Program-made: the position numbers and the translations under genes
The notes under the pieces: generated by a model
What the model was told of the DNA's origin: nothing
Databases searched by the model: none
The model's input: only the letters and a program-made list of their open reading frames with translations
DNA from: Magallana angulata
Taxonomy: Eukaryota > Mollusca > Bivalvia > Ostreida > Ostreidae
Direction of reading: 5' to 3'
Assembly (NCBI RefSeq): GCF_025612915.1
Contig: NC_069118.1
Coordinates: forward strand, 20,149,566 to 20,213,565
Length of the DNA: 64,000 bases
Shown here: positions 1-14,199 of the stretch, piece by piece
Numbering within the stretch: position 1 is the first letter of the stretch
Layout: every line of letters starts with the position of its first letter

Positions 1-186
1 GCTACTGACAAACAAGTTGATAAAACAGGACTATCAACAGTCTCGTTTGAAGTCATCTCTTTTCGTAAGTTCTATGGTCGATACAACGACCTTGTCACAA
101 ATACAATCTTTCACTGGGTCGAATGCTGACTGACATTTTTCATACTAATTGTTAGACCATAATAACCAGCTAATTGTCTTCGGACT

Positions 187-320
187 TTTCCGATTTTTTC
201 CCCCGAATACGACAAAGAGCACACGGCGGGTGTGACCGGTCAAGGAGGATGCTCACTTATCCTAGGCACCTGATCCAACTTCTATCTATTTGGAGGTCCG
301 TGTTGCTCTGCTTTGAATTT
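187..320. repeat. Left arm of a ~135-bp inverted repeat (oyster-type dispersed repeat)
   Basis: This stretch matches the reverse complement of 1681-1820 over nearly its whole length. Shared blocks include TACGACAAAGA, CACACGGC, GGATGCTCACT, CCTAGGCACCTGATC, GAGGTCCGTGTTG and GCTCTGCTTTGA. I recall this sequence family (splice-free, non-coding, ending in a TGAGAT...GTTATCTTCA-like segment) as abundant in oyster genomes. A diverged version of that tail follows at about 340-380 on this side only. The recall is from memory and not checked. Confidence 0.75.
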
Positions 321-1680
321 GTTTTTCGTTTAATGGGTTTTTGAGATGGTTCACGGTTTGTTATTGTCATTTTTTCATCTCAATTGATGTATAAAATAAT
401 TATGAATACATGCCAAAGAGTGCCAATATGCTGAAGTTTCAAAAATTGTAACAAAAAAAATTCTGAAAGTCAAATTTGTTATTCTTCTTTTTATACTATG
501 GATAAAATCTCAATCTTAATCTTGTTGGTTATTTGTGTTTCATACATCATGTAAAATGATACCTGTCATCTACGCTAACTAGCTGACTATCATTTCATAT
601 ACATATATTTGATATATAATATTGTTTTAATAAACTGAATCAAAGGTAAATGAGTAAGATCTTTAAAATGAATACAATAAAAATGAAGCAAGCAAGTTAT
701 GATTTATTAAACAATTTAATAAGATTTTGAATGAAGACTAAACTGAAATTTAAGAAAAATGAAATAAGAAAAATCATTGTATACATGCAACACCAACAAA
801 AAATTCAGCCAAAGTTCGGATATGAAACTTTTGAAAAATAAAAAGAACACATAGTCTGTCTTCTTAAATGAAATATACACATTTCATTTATTGATTGATT
901 TGATAGATTTTCGGAAATCCAATTGACCTCCCCGATTGAAATTGACCTTGTTTACCTGGCTTTGTCTGGTTTGCTTTTTATAATATGCGCTGGACGCAAA
1001 AATATCAAACGTCATGTCACAAGCATTGTATGAATTAATTCTGATTTTATTGTAGTGTGAAACATATTTAACATTACACTGCTGTTTTGTTCTCAGGCTA
1101 AGTATTAGTGCAATCAGCTTGTATTGGCCCAAAGCTGAACAACGCTAACCGCAATAATCAAAGTGCTGATACAGAGGTTGATTTCAAAACAGCAGAGTGA
1201 TATTGTTCGCATCATTTATATCAACTTATTCATAAATCTAATACAGTTTTATATGATATAAATATTATTCATTACCTTTTACGTATTTTTATCAAATTCG
1301 TGTTATATACCCCCGGTATATATTCGGCGATGATATAATTGGAGGACTTTTAATGAAAGTCGCTATTAACGGTAAAGGAGTCTGTTATGATACATAAACA
1401 TATAATCCAGAACTTACAGTTTTGAGAGGGACACTTCAGTCGTCATTAACATAATAATGATCTGGGGTTTTTCAAGTCATTCATTGCAAAGAAATCTTCA
1501 TATTTTTTGTTGTTACTATCTAGGTTTCTTTTTAATTTGTACTATCTTTTGTTCTGACAGTCAGAGATGCAGCTTTGTTTTGAAGATCTTTATCTGCCGT
1601 TATAAAAGAGTTTATTGTTTTATAATGAGAAATGACAATAACAAACAGTCAACCATTTTATAAAACAATAAAAAAAATGC
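321..1680. other. AT-rich spacer between inverted-repeat arms, no gene seen
   Basis: About 1.36 kb of AT-rich sequence between the two inverted arms. Open frames are short and composition-driven, with no recognisable domain. If the arms are the ends of one element, this is the body of a non-autonomous transposon. It could equally be unique DNA between two independent insertions. Confidence 0.5.
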
Positions 1681-1820
1681 AAAATCAAAGCAGAGCATAC
1701 GCAACACGGACCTCTAAAAAGATAGAGGTACATGTAAGATCAGGTGCCTAGGAGGAGTGAGCATCCTCTGCTAACCGATCACACCAGCCGTGTGTTCTTT
1801 GTCGTAATCGGGGAAAAAGT
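1681..1820. repeat. Right arm of the ~135-bp inverted repeat
   Basis: Inverted counterpart of 187-320, differing by scattered substitutions and small indels (for example an extra TACATG-like insert near 1730). The two arms differ by roughly 15-20% by eye, so they are not a recent insertion. Confidence 0.75.
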
Positions 1821-4800
1821 ATCCCAATAAAATATTGAAATTTTTACATATTTATGCTATCAATTGTTTTTTTATATCGTTATTGACAGTATTCATTAAA
1901 CGGAGAGAGTTTCGTAGCGATTATAGCGAAAGATAAAAGTGCAAATTAACAATTGGATTGGGTTTTAACCAAACCTTCCTTACATCTTTTTCATACGTAT
2001 TTTTGTATTAAATAGTACTTTAAACGGTTTCAAAATAAAGGATACAAAACATATTTCTTAATTACATTTGCAAGATATCAGCACAGATAGTTATGACACT
2101 GCTATTCAAGACATTAAAAAAGGCAAATCATGGATTTTAAGCGAAGATCTACGCAGATCAGTGACCAGTGAGGATCATTACTTCAACAAGGAACCTTATT
2201 GAAATTGTTCTAATCCAAGATTATTCTTTACGGTACAGTGCAGATCAAAGCTCCACCAGTGGTACTTACGCGCTTTTGTGTCGGCAAGGAGGCAAACACA
2301 GTGTCATCAATAGTATTCCAGCGGAGAATCTTCGTCCACTGCCTATTTCGTCTTTTGCGAAAAGACATTTTTACACTAGAATGCTGAAAATAATAAATTA
2401 AACCTTAAAAAATCATTTAAACTCTAGTTCGCTAAAATTGTTTTAAATCATGTAAAGATTATCTTAATAATTTTTTTACTAGCAAAATTTTATTTGTTAA
2501 ATATTTCATTGAAAAAGATGTTTTAAAAGGTGCAAATATTGAATACTGCCGAGAGATTAATGTTCTTTGTACTACATATGCGGTGTTAGTCTTTTGCTAA
2601 TTCTTTGAATATCATACATGGTATATATTTAATGCCTCAATTAAAAAGAACATAATCATTAGCAATTCAAAGTACTATTTATCTTACCTTTTAATCAAAC
2701 TATGCCAAAGTTCCCCAATCAACGTCTATTGCAAACAAAGTAAACCGACACGCTTTGTATCAGAGCAAATGGCACTACTTTACTCGTAAAAATACATACT
2801 TGAAAAAAAAAAAAACTACTGAGATGTTTTAATTAGTTTGAAACCAATCAATGGCATTTGTTTATCTCCTTTCTCAGAACGAAATAAATATCAGACTCCG
2901 GTCCTTCCCAGAAGGTGAATAAATAAAATCCTTGGTAACAAATCCCAAAGCATGTGACAATCCTTGAATTGGTCCAAATTCTGACTGATACGTAGCGCGT
3001 GTTGTTGCTTCGGGTTTAACCAATCTCCAAAACAGTCGACGAGAATACCAGTTTTATTAAACTTTAATGATAATTAGTGCGAGACAATCGCTGTTGAAAC
3101 AGATGTCAATTGCAGCTAGATGTGGGATTTTGAATTCTGTTGCATTGTGTCTTCGCCATTCATTACCGCCCCGTTACCCTCACCTGTAGGTAATGTAAAG
3201 GAGAATGTATTCTCTGAAACAGTTATCCGAGATACCGCAGGGAGATAGAATTGATTGATTAATGGTACAGTAGTCTTTATGGCAAATTCTTTTAGCAGCG
3301 TTTATAGTGATTAGAAAGACGTTAGAGTTTGTGCAGGAAGAATATCAACTGACTTATGGTTGACTCTAGATCTTCGACAGTTTTATGGTTTGATAAATGA
3401 TCAAGTAGTAAAAAGTGAAAAGAATTTTGAACATAAATGTATCTATATAAACATTGTTGCAGTAAGAGCAAATTCAGAAAAATTAATTTCCATTACAGGT
3501 ATATACATGTATGAATCGTTAACACTGTTATCATGAATGTAACATTTACATTTTGCATTTTGTATTGTTCATACTTTGATGTTACCTTACATAAACATGG
3601 TCTGTTTTGAACATTTATCAGTTAAAAAGTGCCCGAACTATATTCTAAGACAACATGAAAATGGAATGTAGGCAAAAATGAAAAAAAATATTCTAAGAAT
3701 TTCTAAAATATTATTTCTAAAGCGCATATACATTATCGTCTGTCTTTCATTTATGCAGTAGTCAAAAACTTGAAATTTTTAAATTAACAATTAGGCAAAA
3801 TATTTTCATGTTTTTAAAAATCAAATCATTATCCGACATTTTTAGTAAAAATTGTCATTTTGAGAAGAAACCTTAAGCTTGTTAAAGAAACAATAATATA
3901 CACACTACATATGAATACGCATTATAACAAAAGTTCAAAATATCCTAATATTTAATGGTAAACATTTGATATATCAAAGCAAAATTTCAAATCAGTCGAG
4001 CGAATCAGATCAAATCTTTCATGGAACCAAAATGTTGGCCACCATGAATAAGCCAGATTGATCGAACCAACATACCATCATTTGTGCGAGCAAATTGTCT
4101 ATTATCTTGTTGACTCGACACTTTGCCTCGTCATGTGTATTACAATAAACACTGATTGAGGTTGTTGAAATAATGTAAATTGTGTATATGTAGGGAGCAT
4201 TTGCTTGCCGCCGAACTATCATTGCACCGGATAATGAACTTTGCAATAGAATTTAACGTACATTAAATTCTTAAGTTTGGAATCGAAATTTGCATTTGCT
4301 GAGCAATTCGAAATTGCATCATATTACATCATCGCTTCATTAGTTTAGATAAATTTGTTCTAGATGTTTATGAGTGTCGACTTTTAAGACATTACCCATG
4401 CTACTGTTCTAGTATTTAAAACACTGTTTGAATTCACTCTTTTCGTTGATGGCAAGACATCAAGAATAAGATTGCAATGTAGATAGTGTACTAATTATTT
4501 GGAATTCATTCAACAACAGTTTGCTGTCTGAAAGTCTGTCCATCATTGATCCAAGTGTGTTAATTGTCATGTATATGCACAAGATTTAAAAGTGAATGCT
4601 GAAGGTCCTGCTAAAATATTTACGTGTTTTAATATATTTCTACTTTTCTATAGATATGTATGAATCACTTTTATATCTTGTTGATGTAGTGTTCATACGT
4701 ACATCAAATTAAGAAATATTTCAAATATTTCACATGTTATAGTAAGATGTTTTGTGGAACACATTCTTAAACTCTGTTTACAATTGCCAATTTTTTTTTT

Positions 4801-4895
4801 ATATATGAGTATTTAATACCAAAGCAACAACCTATAAAAGAAAAGAATCATGCTAAAGAACCATGTTAAAGTATCCTTAAGTAATTAATGAAATA
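1821..4895. other. Non-coding stretch, no gene seen
   Basis: AT-rich throughout. No open frame has exon-like composition, no splice-bounded coding block was found, and no RNA gene is recognised. The short open frame at 2168-2401 has neither a domain nor a signal peptide. Confidence 0.5.
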
Positions 4896-4955
4896 CAGGT
4901 GACTCTCGATGGCTCGAAGTCCTAGGGACCGAGGAAAAACTTCGAGGGATCAAAA
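4896..4955. mobile_element. Terminal fragment of a pogo/Tigger-like DNA transposon
   Basis: It begins CAGGTGACTCTCGATGGCTC directly after TA and continues with CGAAG, CCTAGGGACCGAGG and CTTCGAGGGAT. This is the style of terminal repeat seen in pogo/Tigger-like elements (TA target, CAG start, CTCGA motifs). Only one end is recognisable and no transposase is nearby, so it is probably a truncated relic. The family assignment is by motif only. Confidence 0.4.
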
Positions 4956-7900
4956 GTTCTAATAGTTATTAAGAGTTCTACATTTTCCAGGTTGACTGAT
5001 GGGTATTAAAATTCGTCTTACCTGATGTTATGATGAGCCATTTTTTGGTGCTTACCTTACACGCGTGCTTAAACAACGTTTTCTTTTCAGTCAAATATAC
5101 AGATCTGGATGTTTTAAAAACTAAATAGAAACAATGTTTGAATAATGTCAGGATAATCAGCACTTCATAAAAAGTATCATCATATAATGAAATGTTATGG
5201 TATTACGGAGTTCTATACTAGAAACATATCTAATTGCATCTTCACGAGTCTTTACAGAACAAACGTCGAACATTTCACTTCTACGATTTTCTTCATAGAT
5301 TAAAAATATTCTTTTTCATAACTTAATAACTAATTCAAGAGTAAAAAGAAAATGTGATGACCGAACCATTTGTTAATTACTTAAACATACAGTGCTGAAG
5401 TTATACAGAATGCCTTTTTTGGTATTACAATTAGTTAAAAATGCCTTTCCATTGTTCCTTGTTGATGATTTTGCAGAAACAGTGCTGTATATCATCCATG
5501 TATAAATCAGAGAAAGCTATATTGCATGAAGCAAGTTTACGTTAATCCCAAAAACCGAAAATAGAATAAAAAAGTCTGATTTTTTTCTCTGTTATATTTT
5601 TATTTAATCAGAGATCAACGTTTGAAAAGACATTTGGCTTTTTTTTTTCCTTTTATATACATACAGTTTCTTAACGCAGTTTTTCACCCATTTGATATTG
5701 TTTGAGAAGATTCGGAATGTGTAGAATTCATATCACTGTAACAGAGTATTATTCAAACTGTCCCATGGGATATGATTGGACAAACGAACCTGATCTGTTC
5801 AATGATTTCTTGCACAATGTAAATAGTCTAGAGACATGCTGCAACTATCTTATAAAAGGATTTGCTGTTGAATGGTTTCCCTAAAAGTCAATGTTCGCAT
5901 TAAGCTATCTTCTGACTTCCCTTAGGATTCAATGTTTGCTTTGAAAATGAACTTCTACAATATCCACATGTCTCCAAAATTATTGAGATTTCTCTTTACC
6001 GTGTTGTCATAGTTAAAATCATAACTTTTTATATTTATGGTATTGATGACTAGAAATTCTTCAGTTTTAACATTACAGTAAATTTTGTGTGAGAGAGAGA
6101 CGGAGAGAGACAATGAGAGTTAGAAAGTAAGAATAAAATGGGGTTTCGTACGATGCTTAATAACTTTTTATCCTACAACCACCTCTTTTATTGACCGAAT
6201 AAAGTTAACCTTATAGACCTAATAATATTCGGTCAATGACTCAAAACAGCTACACTGTAATTTATTTGAAGCTCATATACGTTGTGATGTCATATTCTTT
6301 TTTATAATTCACGACATGACGTCATTGTTTTAACTGTAGATGTGCACTAGACATTATCAAATATGACACATTTGAATTGATAGGTCAATGATATCATATT
6401 GCAATATAAAAAGAATACATTTCAAACTGTGTTTAATATGAACGTTATTTAGGCTTACAGCAGATCGAAAACGTGAAGCCTCGCCTTTGTGATATTTTCT
6501 TATCGTTGCCAAAATATCGCTTATATTTCAAGAGAGTAACCATATATCTTAAACAGCTATTTAATGAATATGTTTCATTTATAGTTAATTAGAATTTAAG
6601 GTCAAGATCTAGTAAATGAAAGGAGCCTACAGGTTTATGAAATTCAAGATATAAATTCTTTTAAAGGTGCTTCTTAACATTTATCTTTGTTTCATAGGGT
6701 GTACCGGGGCTTAAATGTTTAGTAAACACAATGAAAAATCATGTTTTAAACAACCATTTTCTATGAAATATGAAGGATAAAAGTAACAAATTCTGAGTTT
6801 TGTCCATTTTTCACCAATGAAATATATCTAAAATGCCTACAGTCTCTCCAAAAACGGCATCAAACAAACTCTTAGCCTCCTCTTCAAAATGATGTCAAAT
6901 TGAATATAGGTACCGGGATTACTTTTAACGTGATTAAATAAAGAATGTCAAAATATTGTTTTATTTGCTGCACAATTCCTTTAAAGCCGTAAAATACGGC
7001 AAAAGACTCATCAAATCAATTATGATGTCATACATGTAATGGTTCTAGCACCATAAAGACAGGCTGGAATCATTTACTAGATCTTGACCTTAAAACATGG
7101 TTTTTTTTTAAATTAAACAAAAATTTATGAAGATATATTAATATGTGAAATGATTAACAAAATGTGGATATCAGCCAATAAAGACCCCATATCTATTACC
7201 GTAATAAAATAATAAATCTTCTCAAATGTAGCTTTTCCATAACTTTTTGGCAATCAATCTAATAGCAAAAGATAGTGTTAGGCCGAGAAACAACGTGAAA
7301 ACCATTAATAAAGTAGAAGATCCAGGAGCATGCATGACAAAATCTTTTATCGATTTTTATCGTCAGCAGAATGAGGAGCTCCCATGGAATCGTTGTAATA
7401 CTGCAACCATGCCTCGTCGTAAACATAATAAGAAATGTCCAAGGAAGATCCCAAACTGTCATTATTAACCTATTTATTTGATTTGCAGGGATTATTGGTG
7501 TTTTATTCAGACATTTTTTCACGAGAAACTAGTCACCTAACTGACCAAGTCAAATGATTTTTACAAAATGTGGATTGGGTTCATAAACCAAAACGTCAAA
7601 AGTAATTAGCTTGACAAGTTCTTACGAGTAAAGTTTGATCAAAGTTATGTATTTTCACACTCAGATATAAATCCTTCAATAATTGAGCAGAAAAATGTTA
7701 CTCATCGCCTGTCTTAGCATTCAGTACAAACTTTTACAGGAATTTGATTCATTTGGTTAATACTTGTATTTATCATATGACATTTTTGAAGGAGAAAAGC
7801 AACAAATGAAGACGCATGAATTCACAGAATTCAAACAGTATTCCATTAAAGTTTGGACAATCTTTGATTCAAGGCGTTGATGTGTTTTGTTCAGAATATG

Positions 7901-10900
7901 GATACAAAATACGAGTGCGAATGTGTGGTGACCAAATTTCAATCTAATATCTATTAGCACAGCGAGTCTATTACAAGTATGATCAAGAAAGTTTTGAAAG
8001 AGAAATTCAGAGGTGTCATATGATGTAAAGTTACGATTAAAACATGCCATACGTTCTCAAATGATGTGATTACGTTTCCTTCCGTTAACAATGTTCAGGC
8101 TACAATATTGACAACATATGTGTGGTGACCAGTGGTGAATAAACTCCAACTTGTTTTTTTTTTAAATGTATATCAAAACTTTGTGTTTAATAAAAATAAA
8201 CGTAATATCTAATTCATATTTAATTTAAGTATGGTACAGAAAGATCATCAAATTGAACATATTACTGAAGTACAAATTAAGCATGAAAAATACAACTTAA
8301 ACGAGTTTCAATGAAAGAAGATTTAAACATTCTAATAAAGAATAGAGCTACTGGAATGACAAGTGCTCTGAGCAAACGTGTCAAATTCAGAGACTGCAAG
8401 ACTAGTTATGCCAAATAAGGTCATTGGTATACTAGGGTCTGCTGGATCTCTTTGATGCGATGTACAATGAAATCTACTCTCTTTCTCTGATTAAAGGAAA
8501 AACCTCGAGCGTGATTGGTTTTATATTATATTCATACCCCCATGAAGTTTATGACAAGTCTTATCCTGCAATAAATTGAACGAATTAGCTTTCAGAAATG
8601 AATGTAATTTGTTAGAGTGGTTACTGTGAATGAAGTTCTTGAATAATACTGTTATTAGTCTGAATATTAATTGCTCGCACCCGCAAGTTATATTTTATCT
8701 GCTCGACTTGCATGGTGCAAATCGATAATGGAATTGGTGTCACATTTCATCGTTTTCCCCCTTTGTAGGAAAATAATAATTTTAACCTTTAAACTGCTAT
8801 CTAAACCATTTTCAGCTCTGTATATGTCAAATAAAATACTAAAGAATTTTATTTACTTGGTTGTTGATAGTTGTAAAATATGTTTATTCATGAATGAGAA
8901 CAAATCCTCTGATATGTTAATATTACAAAGGTTTAAAGAGAATCAATGATATTTCAAACATAAGCCTAATGTAAGTTTTAATGCTAAAGAAAAACAATAG
9001 TCAAAAAATTTTTTGCTAAATAATGAAACTCTAAAATAATGCTTTAATACACTTATAAAAAATTATACACGATTTATCTCACTCTTTTTCTTAATTGATA
9101 TGCTGATGAAATATGCATGTGTTACTTAGTATTCTAAAATTGTAGAACGAATACAGTATTCCGAATATAAGAGCTTTACAACAAAAAAATGAAATAATGA
9201 ATCTTATATTGGCGTTTCATAAAAATGTAAGAAGATCATAAACAGCTATTTCTAACATTGTCTCTTGGGAAAGGTCCATTGCAACTGTTATTGTGTTTTG
9301 TTGTGTGGTTTTTTTTTTCTATATTTCATATGATGAATGAGATTTGCTTTCGGTATTATCTTTAATTCCTTTAATTTAATGCAGCGATTTCATTCTCTGT
9401 GGCGCTATATTTTTTAACTAATCAAATTACATTCCAAGCCTTTCAAAGAAAGGATTGATCTTTAGCGTAGGTGGCTGAAAGTATCAAATCGTGCTTGCAT
9501 TTTCTTCTTGGAAAATATCACAGTATAAAAAACTTAAAATGATGACAAATAGCGCAATGAAAGTTTCGATTGTGTTCAAAGACAGTCACTTACGGTGAAA
9601 AACGGTCTGCATTTATTGGAGGCTTGGGGGAAAGAAATGATATATAAAGGTTCAAATTGCAACAATCAAAAAGAAATATAGCCAACTATCCAAATTTGGT
9701 TTCTAGTTGTCGTAATCAGCGTTATTTTTCAACATGATTAGAGGATTGTCTTCGAATCAGACAGAAGGCTGCAATGTAAGCGTTGGGTTTGATTGGAGTA
9801 AGTTGCGGTATACAGGGGGATTCTAGGAATCACTTAGGATTCAATTAGCAGGAGATGGGTGTTTGTTTTCTACTTGATAGCATGTTACAAGGAGGAAAAT
9901 CAATCGTGGTGGTTCTCGTCTACACTTCAACATCAAACCAATTTCAATCTCAACCTAATTACAAATTCGGCAAACAAGATATTCGTGTGATTGGTTTGTA
10001 ATGCTGGATGTAGATTTCGTTTGATAGGTCTCCCCTAGATTTTCCTAATAAAAGCCCGGTATAAAGTTTTCATTTAATGTTGCGAGTAGTATTGCAAAAA
10101 ATGGACAAATTTAGATCTAACAAACCAAAAAATATTTATATTAGCTAAAAAAGAGTTTTAAGTTATTAGAAAAAAAGTTTGCATCGTTGTTTAGATATTT
10201 CCTTTTTGCTGTAAAAGATTCAAGTTCAAATAAAGGTTCACCTTTTAAAACCATGTAAATATGTTGCACAAAAGCACAATAGGAAATAAATCACTGTAAA
10301 TTTGAAATAAATTAGTAAGATGTATAAATTTTAACAGAATGGATACATTTGAGATGAAAAGGGCGAAAAGGATAAAAACCCTCAGCAGAATCGGATGTAT
10401 TAAGACACTTGTACATTTAATGTGGAACATAGAAAAATTATATGTAAAATTAAAGTGCGTGTGGCTTTTTTTTATCAGAAGAGCTGTGTACAAGTGAACT
10501 TAAACTTCAAGTCTTGAGATTTTTTTTATAATGTTTTCCTTTGGTTTCGTGTTTTAAACGTTACGATGTTTTAAACAGATCGAAGATTCCTAGAAACAAT
10601 AAATATTTACAATGTTGAATCATCAAACATGAAGCATCAAAGTAACATTGATTTAACAACCGTCTATTTTAGTCTTGTCATATAAGCCTCAGCAACTTGA
10701 TTACTAGTATTACATTTAAACAATATCTCTTAAATAAATCTATTTCTCCTTCTTTTCACTCCTAATAATGATGGATTTGATTACTGAAACTGCGTAAAAC
10801 AGCAAAGAAATATACGGAACTTTAAATTGTAAATTTTCCTTGAATAATGACTAAGTATGTACAATAAAACGAATAAATTGTCGGTTAATATAATGATCGG

Positions 10901-11772
10901 TTTGACTATTTGAAGTAACTTCATGAAAAACACAGCGTTACGGATCTAGTTTGCATTAAAAAAAAAAATTCTACGAATGGGGCAAAAAAAACGAAAATGA
11001 AAAAAACCGGAATATGAAATACCCCCATTACGGGCATAAAAAGATTGTGTAATGATTATTCTTTCAAGGACAATTGTTAATTTCTATCGTATTATGCTTT
11101 TAGCATATTAATCATAGACAAACAGACAAGAACAAGATCTGTTATGTGAGGATTCTTAATATATATCATATTTTCCGTGGAATATGCGTGCCAATCTTGG
11201 ATAGATCATTTGCTATGCTTTAAAGTCACTGCAAATAATTTCACAGACAGAAAGGGGAACAGGACAAAAAGATATTAATTTGATCATCAGTTTTCAGGGG
11301 TAAAAATCTTCTAAAATTAGAAATTTTGTAATCTTATTTCTATACCAGAAGTTTACACCTCAGAAACCATGCAATACTTACATTTTTTAAAATTTATGAA
11401 CTATATATAGGTCATATTTCTTTGAGATAAAAAAAATCACCCTCATTGTCATTTAATACATATTGGATTTTATTCCCTCAAGCTCGTTTCGTCCTGACTG
11501 GTGAATAAATCATGTTTACTGTACTAAATAATTACTAAGAAATGAAAACGTTACAAATATATTTGATTCGGATCATCATGTGTCCTTCATTTCATAGCAA
11601 TATATGAACTACTTCTAGTACGCTATAGGCCAAGTAGTCCCCAAGAACAACTGTTCACATCACAACCTGAATATCATAAATGATGCAGACTTCATTCTAC
11701 CAGATAATTTGTGGTGCTAAGGGTGCACTTCATTTTCGCATTCAGCTCCACCAGTGGATGATCGATCAATAC
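4956..11772. other. Long AT-rich non-coding region
   Basis: No gene is supported. There are small simple repeats (a GAGA-rich tract near 6090-6120) and many A/T homopolymers. The opposing open frames at 7247-7522 and the minus-strand frame at 7757-8050 lack recognisable domains and flanking splice sites. It could be intronic or intergenic. Confidence 0.5.
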
Positions 11773-11923
11773 GAAACAATTACCACTTCACAGTGGGACA
11801 AATGAGGCTGGAATACGGGGTCTTTCGTAGAATTTTAGGCATTATATTACAGAACCTAGAGTACTATGCACCTAAGTGAATGACATGGGTGACCAAGCCC
11901 TAGTCTGAGTTATATGGTTATGA
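11773..11923. repeat. Copy 1 of a diverged tandem duplication (offset ~830 bp)
   Basis: It aligns in the same orientation with 12602-12750. Shared blocks include GAAACAATT, CACTTCACA-TGGGAC, AATGAGG, TATTATATT-CAGAA, ATGTGACC-like and TAT-ATTAT segments. Weaker similarity before and after (around 12,260 versus 13,100) suggests that a unit of about 830 bp was duplicated and then diverged strongly. Confidence 0.6.
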
Positions 11924-12601
11924 AAGTCACGGATGTTTCTGAAGAGCTTTAGAAACAAGATTTTTTAAAAATAAAACTTGGGAGCTTAACATAGTCAATG
12001 CATACATAGAAAAGAGCATTCAAGAGGGAAAACTCAATTAGAGTTAATGTTTAATAAAGTGATACAACTTTTGAAAGTAGCAGTTAACATCCAAAATTTG
12101 ACACGCTAATGACTTTAAAAAGAGTTCTAACTTTAAAATCTGGAATATAAAAAAAAAACACTAAACATTGACCTGAAACAGTTTTTTTATACAAAACTAA
12201 ATGTATTTCGAAAAAATTTTAATGAATGTATTTTTTCAAAAATGAGCGTATCATTCATTGTCATACAGGCATATGCTGCAGTCGGAGAAGAATAAGATCT
12301 GGACAGCTATGATAGTCGATCGTCTTTAGTAATAAATCGTTGCAGTAGAAGACAATAATGCACGTTGATACTAGTAGTTGAAAACTTAGCATGGCACTTA
12401 ACAAAATGGTGCTATATTCTGCCCCGTTCAATCTGGAAAGTAATCCTTTTGAAGAAGACTCTACTGTTACCTAAACTTTCCATACAGAATTGACCGATTA
12501 TCGAGCACAATTCGCATTGTGAATATAAACAATGGGTACTGGTATATCACCAGATACCAATTTGAAAGGTTCGGCGCTAGCAGTGTATTGTGGCTTAATA
12601 T

Positions 12602-12750
12602 GAAACAATTGCAACTTCACAATGGGACTAATGAGGTTCAATTACGGAATCCCAGGTGGAATTTTAAGTATTATATTGCAGAAACTCGGGTCTTGTTCAC
12701 ATAAATGCACAACATATGTGACCCTACCTTGGTCTACATTCTATAATTAT
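12602..12750. repeat. Copy 2 of the ~830-bp-offset duplication
   Basis: Partner of 11773-11923, roughly 70% alike by eye. No coding function is apparent in either copy. Confidence 0.6.
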
Positions 12751-13699
12751 TTGTGTCAAGGCCTTAAGTTTGAGGTATAAAAACAAGTAATGTTATTTTC
12801 AGACGAACTTTTTAAAAAAAGGACAGCAAACACCTTGGTAGATTTATTCATGAGACAATGTTAATCTAAGGTCATTGAAATCATGAAAAAGAACAATCAA
12901 AAAAAAAAAATGCAAAAGAATGTATTGAGGAAGGAGTTTCAAGCTTTTATCTTGAAAAATTAGCTTTAGTAACAATTGCTTAAGTACACCGAAATCAGAA
13001 TTTGAAACATGTTAGGAATAATGTTCTAGAAGTACATTAATAATCTAAATACGAATGTCATATGATCAGGAAAAGGAATTAAGATTGTCATTCGAACCTT
13101 ATACAGCCGCAACAACTGGTGCAGTCGGGAAAAAAAAGAGTATCTATATTTGGAGTAGCATCAAGATGTATAACTAGTGATATGTTACAAACGTTCAAAA
13201 AGCAAATTATTCTGCAATGACATGCATGACGTTCTTGCAATTCTTGTTCATTTTTTATGAATGTTGACATCATTTATATTTATGAAACCTCTTCATTAAA
13301 CTTCATTAAAACCTTTCAGATGTGTGGTACATTTTACTGTAGAGTAGGTAAAGTTTACTGTGACTTTAAACAAGTTCACTGAATTGACTATTAAAACAAT
13401 CAAAACATACCCCTGATAATATTTTACACAGTTGATCTTAAAATATTGGGAAAGTGCTGTATACTAGGTCATCTCCAGATTTCCATGTGAACACCTTACC
13501 TGTGTACAGGCGTCTGGGGCGCCATTATTAAAACTTTCAAAGGGGGGTTTGTGTTTTAAACAGTCGATTATAATTTGTTAGAAGCAAATGTAGAAGCAGA
13601 ATATACAGATGCAGAAACTTGACCTAGACATTGCCTTAAAAGTTTGTTTTTTGCAAAATAAGAGAATCAAATCAACAACAACAAACAAACACACACACA

Positions 13700-13701
<2 letters not shown>
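12751..13701. other. Non-coding stretch, no gene seen
   Basis: AT-rich, with a poly-A run near 12,900. Nothing is recognised apart from faint similarity to the upstream duplication partner. Confidence 0.4.

Positions 13702-13776
<75 letters not shown>
13702..13776. repeat. (TA)n microsatellite
   Basis: An uninterrupted AT/TA dinucleotide run of about 75 bp, preceded by a short (CA)n stretch. Confidence 0.97.
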
Positions 13777-13777
<1 letters not shown>

Positions 13778-14199
13778 TTACTTATTTGACTAAATTCAAC
13801 CTTATCAGTTACAACGTTTTAGTACCCAATAAATCTTTCTAAAGGCGTTCCCTATTAACTTAAATGTATCTATAAGAATTGGGTTTTTTTTTTAATTTAC
13901 TATTCAGGATTTCCGTTAGCCTTTACCTGTGTACAAGAGTCCATATATAATAGGACTATTCACTCGAATGGAGGCTAGAGTTTCTTCCTGTGGATAAAAA
14001 CCTACGCGAAACAAGAAACCAGAGTGTAAATCTTCTTTGCAAAACCGTCGCTGAAGCAGCTAAAACCCAAAATTCTCGAAGAAAGTTACCACAAGGATTT
14101 TCGATTTTGAATTAAACATAATGAAATCCTTCGAAATTTTATCTATTCAATCTAAATGTGTACGCGTTAATTCGAACCTTCGCTAAATGTAATAAACAG

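Noticed and set aside
7259-7522. 87-codon minus-strand frame with hydrophobic segments
   Set aside because: There is no recognisable family, an overlapping frame lies on the other strand, and its AT-rich codon use looks like background.
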